Below, piece by piece: positions 57,871 through 64,000 of a DNA stretch of 64,000 nucleotides. Made by a program: the position numbers and the translations under genes. The stretch is taken from contig NZ_CP151275.1 of NCBI RefSeq assembly GCF_038235435.1, forward strand, positions 4,960,001 through 5,024,000. The letters are read 5' to 3'. Within the stretch, counting starts at the first letter, position 1, and every line of letters begins with the position of its first letter. Below the pieces are notes generated by a model, which searched no databases, was not told where the DNA came from, and saw only the letters and a list, made by a program, of their open reading frames with translations. The stretch comes from Niveibacterium sp. SC-1. Its GTDB lineage: Bacteria > Pseudomonadota > Gammaproteobacteria > Burkholderiales > Rhodocyclaceae.

Positions 57871-59856
57871 TCAGGACTTGCCGCCGTTGAGCATGGCGCG
57901 CAGGTTGGCGAGCTTGGCGCGCGCGTCGTCCTTGCTCACCGGTGCGCTGCGATCGGGCTTCTGAACGCTCTCCGCGCCCAGCTCATCGATGAAGCGCGAG
58001 ATCTCGACCGGGCGTAGCTCGCCGGCCATCTTGCGACGCGCGCAGTAGGTGATGGTGAGGCTGCGCTGGGCGCGGGTCACGCCCACGTACATCAGGCGCC
58101 GCTCCTCCTCGATCTTGTTCTCGTCGATCGATGCCTGGTGTGGCAGCAGGCCTTCCTCCACGCCGACCAGGAACACATGCGGCCACTCCAGGCCCTTGGA
58201 CGCATGCAGGGTCGCGAGTTGCACACCCTCGAAGTCCTCGTCTTCCTTGTCGAGCATGGAGATGAGCGCGATGGTCTGCGCGACTTCCATCAGCGTCTTG
58301 CCGTCTTCCTCGCCCTTGCGCCCGATCCAGCCCGCGAAGTCGCTGACGTTGCTCCACTTGGTCTCGGCTTCGCGGCCTTCGCAGCTCTCGTAGAGCCAGC
58401 TTTCGTAACCGATCGCGCGGATCAGGTCCTGCAGCACCACGCCGGCCGGTTCGCGCTGGGCGCGGTATTCGAGGCCGTTGATGAAGTTGCCGAACTCACG
58501 CACCGCCTCCAGCTGGCGGGCGTTCACATGCTGCTCGGCGCCGGTCTCGAAGGCAGCAGCGAAGAGGCTCTTGTGGCGCGCGCCGGCGTAGTTGCCCAGC
58601 GCTTCCAGGGTCGCGGCGCCGACACCCCGCTTGGGCGTGGTGATCGCGCGGATGAAGGCGAGGTCGTCATCGCCGTTGAGCAGGAGGCGCAGGTAACTGG
58701 TGATGTCCTTGATTTCGGCGCGGTCGAAGAAGCTCTGGCCGCCGGAGATCACGTAGGGAATCTTGTGGTTGCGCAGCGCCTGCTCCATCAGCCGCGCCTG
58801 GTGGTTGCCGCGGTAGAGGATGGCGTAGTCGTTGTATTTGGTACGGAACTCGAAGCGGTGCGCCGAGATGCGGCCCGCCACCCAGTCGGCCTCGACCTCG
58901 GGCTCGCGCTGCTCGATCACGCGGATCGGGTCGCCCATGCCGTGCTCGGACCACAGGCGCTTCTCGAAGAGCTTCTCGTTGTTGCCGATGAGTGTGTTGG
59001 CGGCGGTAAGGATGCGGTTGGTCGAGCGGTAGTTCTGCTCCAGCTTGATCACCCGCAGCTGTGGATAGTCGCGCTGCAACTGGCGCAGGTTCTCCACGTC
59101 GGCGCCCCGCCAGGCGTAGATGGCCTGGTCGTCGTCGCCCACCGCGGTGAAGGCGCCGCGGACGCCGGACAAGAGGCGCAAGAGCTTGTACTGGCCGCGG
59201 TTGGTGTCCTGGTATTCGTCGATGAGGAGGTAGCGCAGCTTGTTCTGCCAGCGCTCCAGCGCCTCCGGATGCGTCTCGAAGATGTGCACCGGCAGGCGGA
59301 TCAGGTCGTCGAAATCCACCGCCTGGTAGGCGCGCAGGGTCTGCTCGTAGGCCGGGTAGAGCTTGGCGGCGGTGGCCGCGATCTCGCTGTCGACCAGCTT
59401 CTCCGCCTCCTGCGGACTCACCAGCGCGTTCTTCCAGCCGGAGATGGTCCACTGCAGCTGCTTCACCGTGCCCTTGTCGGCACCCCCGGAGAGTTCCGCG
59501 ACGATCGCGAGGGTGTCTGAGGAGTCGAGGATGGAGAACTGCGGCTTGAGGCCCGCGAGCTTGGCTTCCTGCCGCACGATGCGCACACCCAGGGCGTGGA
59601 AGGTACACACGGTCAGGCCCTTGGATGCACCACCCTGGAGCAGGTGACCGACCCGCTCCTGCATCTCCTTCGCCGCCTTGTTGGTGAAGGTGATCGCCGC
59701 GATGTTCGAGGCGCTCATCCCGCAGGTCTGCACCAGGTGCGCGATCTTCGCGGTGATCACCCGCGTCTTGCCGCTGCCGGCCCCTGCGAGCACGAGGCAG
59801 GGACCGTCCAGGTATTTGGCGGCCTCGCGTTGTGGAACATTGAGTGTGGACAGCAT
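57871..59856 (-). CDS. rep: ATP-dependent DNA helicase Rep
   Basis: A 661-residue superfamily 1A helicase that helps forks pass protein blocks. Motif I AGAGSGKT, motif II DEYQDTN, motif III GDDDQAIYAWRGAD, motif V TLHASKGLEW and motif VI VGVTRAQ are all intact. The start MLSTLNVPQREA at 59856 is the family N-terminus; the frame opens earlier but upstream residues are not conserved. The length is near the 673 of E. coli Rep, and the N-terminal LNxPQxEA and NNEKLFEKRLWSE features favour Rep over UvrD. It is divergent from the STAS gene. Confidence 0.92.
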   Translation of the reverse strand: MLSTLNVPQREAAKYLDGPCLVLAGAGSGKTRVITAKIAHLVQTCGMSASNIAAITFTNKAAKEMQERVGHLLQGGASKGLTVCTFHALGVRIVRQEAKLAGLKPQFSILDSSDTLAIVAELSGGADKGTVKQLQWTISGWKNALVSPQEAEKLVDSEIAATAAKLYPAYEQTLRAYQAVDFDDLIRLPVHIFETHPEALERWQNKLRYLLIDEYQDTNRGQYKLLRLLSGVRGAFTAVGDDDQAIYAWRGADVENLRQLQRDYPQLRVIKLEQNYRSTNRILTAANTLIGNNEKLFEKRLWSEHGMGDPIRVIEQREPEVEADWVAGRISAHRFEFRTKYNDYAILYRGNHQARLMEQALRNHKIPYVISGGQSFFDRAEIKDITSYLRLLLNGDDDLAFIRAITTPKRGVGAATLEALGNYAGARHKSLFAAAFETGAEQHVNARQLEAVREFGNFINGLEYRAQREPAGVVLQDLIRAIGYESWLYESCEGREAETKWSNVSDFAGWIGRKGEEDGKTLMEVAQTIALISMLDKEDEDFEGVQLATLHASKGLEWPHVFLVGVEEGLLPHQASIDENKIEEERRLMYVGVTRAQRSLTITYCARRKMAGELRPVEISRFIDELGAESVQKPDRSAPVSKDDARAKLANLRAMLNGGKS

Positions 59857-60077
59857 GGCGAGACCGAGGCAGAGGGCGATCGTGAATTTTACCCGAGCGC
59901 CCAGCGGCACTCCGGCGGTCGGCTGCGGTCGAATCTGACTGTTGCGCCGACCCAAGGCGTTGCAAACGCGACGGTCTTTGCGCGGCGCGGGTTTGCAGGC
60001 TGCTTCGATGCTGCCTATCCTATGTCACCCAGGGCGCGGAGAAGGGGCTTCGCGCTCGCTGAGAGCGATAACAATCC

Positions 60078-61259
60078 GTGGTCATTCCATTTTTTCGCAA
60101 AGGCGCGGACGATCCCGCCCAGCCGCAATCCAAGGCGGCCGCCAAGAAACCGGTGGGCGATCCGCATACCTCGACCCTGGACTTCACCCAGGGCGATGCG
60201 CGTGCGCTCGCCGCGGCGGCTGACCGCATCCATGTCGGCGAACTCTCTGACAACGAACATCCTGCGGTCGAGGAAGCCGCCATCCTGTTTGCCAATGCCA
60301 GCGACGACGCCGCGGTCGCGACGCTGGAGGCGGCGCTCGACCAGGGCGCCGATGGCAACGAGATGCTCTGGAACATGTTGTTCGATCTCTACCGGCTGGC
60401 CAACCGCAAGGAAGCCTTCGACCAGCGCGGCGTCGCCTACGCCACCCAGTTCAATCGTTCGCCTCCTGTCTGGAGCGGCGCCCAGACCGCCAAGCCGGCC
60501 CCGCGCGACGCCACCCCTTCGGTGTCGCTGACCGGCGGGCTCAACGCCCAGGCGGGCGGCCAGCTTGAACAGATCTCCAAGATCGCGGCGCGCGCGGGCA
60601 AGCTCAAGATCGATCTGGTCCGCGTTCGCAGCACCGACGAAGCGGGCTGCGAACTCCTGGTGAACTTCCTGCGCCATCTGCGTGCCAGCAAGGTGAAGGT
60701 CTTCATCAGCAACGCCCGCAACATGCTGCCCATGGTCGAGAGCCACGCCCAGGCCGGCCGGCGCGAAGGCCAGGCGATCTGGCTGATGACGCTGGAATTG
60801 CTCCAGGCGCTCGGCGAACAGGACCGCTTCGACGAAGTCGCCCTCGACTACGCGATCACCTTCGAAGAATCGCCACCCTCCTACGAACCGCCCCCGGTCG
60901 CACCGGCAGCCATCTCCGGCAAGACCGCGCCTGCCGCCGCCGCGACCGGCGGACTGGAACTGGTGCCGATCGAATCCGAGCAGAACAGTTTCGCCTTCGA
61001 GGGCGATCTGACCAGCGCCCAGGGCGAACCGCTGCGCAAGCTCGCCAAGTTCGCCGCGGATCGCAACACGGTGGATGTGGACGCGAGCCGCCTAAACCGG
61101 ATGGACTTTGTCTCCGCCGGTAACCTCTTCAACTTGCTCACCCAGTTCCAGACCCAGGGCAAGGCCACGGTGATCCGCGAGGTCAACGCCATGGTCGGCG
61201 CACTCTTGCGCGTGATGGGCATCCACCACGTCGCGCAGGTCGAACTGCGCCGCATCTGA
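60078..61259 (+). CDS. Double-STAS domain protein
   Basis: A 393-residue protein starting at a GTG (60078); no in-frame ATG is close. After a helical N-part with a short TPR-like stretch (about 55-125), a first STAS-like domain covers about 145-235 and a second about 300-393. The second contains MDFVSAGN, with the Ser typical of anti-anti-sigma factors; the first reads TDEAGC, so Glu appears to sit at the phospho-Ser position. It may integrate partner signals or act as a scaffold. No anti-sigma kinase is near. It lies 106 bases before hslV. Confidence 0.8.
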   Translation: MVIPFFRKGADDPAQPQSKAAAKKPVGDPHTSTLDFTQGDARALAAAADRIHVGELSDNEHPAVEEAAILFANASDDAAVATLEAALDQGADGNEMLWNMLFDLYRLANRKEAFDQRGVAYATQFNRSPPVWSGAQTAKPAPRDATPSVSLTGGLNAQAGGQLEQISKIAARAGKLKIDLVRVRSTDEAGCELLVNFLRHLRASKVKVFISNARNMLPMVESHAQAGRREGQAIWLMTLELLQALGEQDRFDEVALDYAITFEESPPSYEPPPVAPAAISGKTAPAAAATGGLELVPIESEQNSFAFEGDLTSAQGEPLRKLAKFAADRNTVDVDASRLNRMDFVSAGNLFNLLTQFQTQGKATVIREVNAMVGALLRVMGIHHVAQVELRRI

Positions 61260-61289
61260 TTGGTGCCGGCCCTGCCGCCGCAGGGCGCC

Positions 61290-61316
61290 CTTGCATTCCC
61301 CGCTCCAACCCCAACA
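61290..61316 (+). promoter_or_regulatory. Sigma-32-like heat-shock promoter of hslVU
   Basis: CTTGCA (61290-61295), 13 bases, then CCCCAACA (61309-61316) is close to the CTTGAA-N13-CCCCATNT consensus and lies 50 bases before hslV. Confidence 0.55.
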
Positions 61317-61365
61317 CTGAATGAATCGCGGCCCTCTCAGGCCGCACTCCCTCAGTGAGGTTTCC

Positions 61366-61905
61366 ATGGAGCAATACCACGGCACCACCATCCTCTCCGT
61401 GCGTCGCGACAACCAGGTCGCGCTGGGCGGAGACGGCCAGGTCACGCTGGGCAATGTGGTGATCAAGGGTAGTGCGCGCAAGGTGCGCCGCCTGTACCAC
61501 GGCAAGGTCCTCGCCGGTTTCGCCGGTGGCACCGCCGACGCCTTCACCCTCTTCGAACGCTTCGAAGGCAAGCTGGAAAAGCACCAGGGCCATCTCCTGC
61601 GCGCCGCCGTGGACCTCGCCAAGGACTGGCGCACCGATCGCATGCTGCGTCGCCTCGAAGCGATGCTGGTGGTCGCCGACAAGGAAAGCACCCTGATCCT
61701 CACCGGCAATGGCGACGTGCTCGAACCCGAGCAGGATATCGGCGCCATCGGCTCGGGCGGCGCCTATGCCGAGTCCGCCGCACGCGCCCTGTTCGAGAAC
61801 ACCGAACTGCCGGCCGCCGAAGTGGTCAAGAAGGCACTGACCATCGCCGGCAACATCTGCATCTATACGAACCAGAACCACACCATCGAAACCCTGGAGT
61901 GGTAA
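61366..61905 (+). CDS. hslV: ATP-dependent protease subunit HslV (ClpQ)
   Basis: The 179-residue proteolytic subunit of the HslUV heat-shock protease. The propeptide MEQYHG is probably removed to expose Thr7 of TTILSVRR as the catalytic N-terminus. [10 protein letters not shown] and [12 protein letters not shown] are conserved proteasome-type motifs. It forms a double hexamer with HslU. The gene is five bases ahead of hslU and sits behind a sigma-32-like promoter. Confidence 0.96.
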   Translation: MEQYHGTTILSVRRDNQVALGGDGQVTLGNVVIKGSARKVRRLYHGKVLAGFAGGTADAFTLFERFEGKLEKHQGHLLRAAVDLAKDWRTDRMLRRLEAMLVVADKESTLILTGNGDVLEPEQDIGAIGSGGAYAESAARALFENTELPAAEVVKKALTIAGNICIYTNQNHTIETLEW

Positions 61906-61910
61906 GTCCC

Positions 61911-63245
<1,335 letters not shown>

Positions 63246-63316
63246 GCGCCGCCGTTCGGCGGGCCCGTCTTCGCGCGGGTCAACCGGCCGTCGCCCGGCC
63301 CGTTCTGGCCTGTGCG

Positions 63317-63341
63317 GGGGGCGCGTTACAATCGCGCCCCC
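63317..63341 (+). promoter_or_regulatory. -10 hexamer inside a GC-rich inverted repeat, before the GNAT gene
   Basis: TACAAT (63327-63332) lies in the loop between GGGGGCGCG and CGCGCCCCC, a 9-base perfect inverted repeat. It is a probable promoter about 120 bases before the GNAT gene. Confidence 0.45.
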
Positions 63342-63454
63342 AATCCCGGCACCCAGAGAGCCGCCCGGATCGCCGCTCAGCGGCGTTCCGCCCCCGCGAG
63401 GGCGCAAGGCGACTGGGGCCGGCCTTTCGTTGCCTTGAGAGAGGGCGAGATTCG

Positions 63455-63931
63455 ATGGCAGATGCACAGCCCGCCAAGACGCCACTGGTCCAGCTGGTGC
63501 CGGTGACCCGCCAGAACTACGTCCAGGTCTTCGACCTGGAGGTCGCGCCCGAACAGAAGCAGTTCGTCGCCGACACCGCGTTCTCGCTGGTCCAGGCCGC
63601 CTACGAGCCCAACTGGGAGCCACGCGCCATCGTGGCCGGCGGCAGCGTGGTGGGCTTTCTCATGGGCGGCATCATCGAGCCGGGGGTCTACGAGATCTCG
63701 CGCCTCCTGGTCGACCGCGCCTACCAGGGCAAGGGCTACGGCCGCGCCGGCCTCGCCCTCTTCCTGGAACAGCTCGACAAGCGCCCGGACGTCGAGATCG
63801 TAAAAACCAGCTATATCCCCGGCAATACCTATGCGCCGGACTTCTACGCGACCTTCGATTTCCGCACCACCGACGAGCGCTGGCAGGACGAGCTCGTGAT
63901 GGCGCGCCTGCCCAAGCGCCGCGGCGCCTGA
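63455..63931 (+). CDS. GNAT family N-acetyltransferase (diamine/spermidine-type)
   Basis: A 158-residue acetyltransferase. The acetyl-CoA loop QGKGYGRAG is at about 89-97, and LVPVTRQNYVQVFDLEV at the start plus the NWEPRAI and GFLMGG segments resemble polyamine or diamine acetyltransferases. The substrate is not proven. It is convergent with a gene at the right edge and separated from it by a hairpin. Confidence 0.87.
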   Translation: MADAQPAKTPLVQLVPVTRQNYVQVFDLEVAPEQKQFVADTAFSLVQAAYEPNWEPRAIVAGGSVVGFLMGGIIEPGVYEISRLLVDRAYQGKGYGRAGLALFLEQLDKRPDVEIVKTSYIPGNTYAPDFYATFDFRTTDERWQDELVMARLPKRRGA

Positions 63932-63954
63932 GTCCGGGCTCCCCGAGCCCGGAC
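63932..63954. terminator. Hairpin between convergent genes
   Basis: A 10-base perfect stem (GTCCGGGCTC with GAGCCCGGAC) around a 3-base loop, directly after the GNAT stop. It has no U-run, but lies before another convergent stop. Confidence 0.55.
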
Positions 63955-63971
63955 CTGCCGTGTCTGCGGGC

Positions 63972-64000
63972 TCAGAGCGCGCCGAAGACCTTGCGCAGCA
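63972..64000 (-). CDS. Possible 3' end of a minus-strand gene
   Basis: On the minus strand the last visible codons read LRKVFGAL then TGA. The convergent layout and the hairpin in front support a real gene end. Nothing can be said of its product. Confidence 0.35.

Overview
The window is GC-rich, almost wall-to-wall coding DNA from a free-living heterotrophic Gram-negative bacterium. Its gene families (class I PHA synthase, SrkA, RlmJ, betaproteobacterial-type HslV with a short propeptide, a single PEP-CTERM protein, DUF1615, XylFGH) fit a betaproteobacterium, most likely in or near the Rhodocyclales. That placement is inference from family content, not a search result. I see no rRNA, tRNA, CRISPR array, insertion sequence or prophage. 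The stretch reads as chromosomal core plus ordinary accessory metabolism.

Layout. 1-4.4 kb: a cut-off outer-membrane-type protein, an SDR oxidoreductase, and a metallo-hydrolase/PHA synthase pair six bases apart. 4.5-11.1 kb: a YegD-like Hsp70, isovaleryl-CoA dehydrogenase, a split chromate-type transporter, a xanthine phosphoribosyltransferase, a Lon-like AAA ATPase without a protease domain, and SrkA. 11.1-15.7 kb: a compact archaic chaperone-usher pilus operon (pilin, chaperone, usher, two-domain tip protein). 16-27 kb: M48 peptidase, an orphan membrane protein, a GH5 lipoprotein, an aminotransferase, RlmJ, an iron-regulated PepSY protein behind a probable Fur site, ferredoxin-NADP reductase, an AsmA-like protein, an S4 protein and a DUF1615 lipoprotein. 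27-30.5 kb: a membrane-tethered receiver, a diguanylate cyclase and an OmpA-family protein. 30.6-34.5 kb: small metabolic genes in short operons. 34.7-40.4 kb: a 1901-residue tandem UvrA with four ATP-binding cassettes. 40.4-47.7 kb: two LysR regulators, a TPR/2OG-oxygenase-like protein, a glutamate-type binding protein, and metal genes (DUF411, MerC, a Zur-like regulator). 47.8-52.7 kb: a leucine/isovalerate-type operon (biotin-carrying carboxylase subunit, GhrA, Dabb, HMG-CoA lyase, DUF1289) followed by an SRPBCC protein. 52.9-57.8 kb: a PEP-CTERM protein and xylose ABC transporter XylFGH. 57.9-64 kb: Rep helicase, a double-STAS protein, HslVU and a GNAT enzyme.

How the genes fit together. 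Isovaleryl-CoA dehydrogenase near 6 kb and the carboxylase/HMG-CoA lyase operon near 48-52 kb supply three of the five or so subunits of leucine catabolism; the carboxyltransferase and enoyl-CoA hydratase subunits must lie elsewhere. Acetyl-CoA from that route could feed PHA made by the synthase at 1.4 kb. XylFGH and the GH5 lipoprotein suggest use of plant polysaccharide sugars, though no xylose catabolic genes are present. Several regulatory elements can be read directly: a Fur-type box inside the PepSY promoter, a palindrome in front of the Zur-like gene, a sigma-32-like promoter before hslVU, an imperfect LexA-like box before uvrA, a 14-base palindrome before xylF, and a set of strong intrinsic terminators.

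I found no clearly new system. The most unusual items are the tandem UvrA with a shortened insertion region in its second half, the membrane-tethered receiver next to a pseudo-receiver/receiver/GGDEF protein, the double-STAS protein whose first domain appears to have Glu at the phospho-serine position, and the TPR/2OG-oxygenase-like protein whose stop codon is buried in a long inverted repeat.
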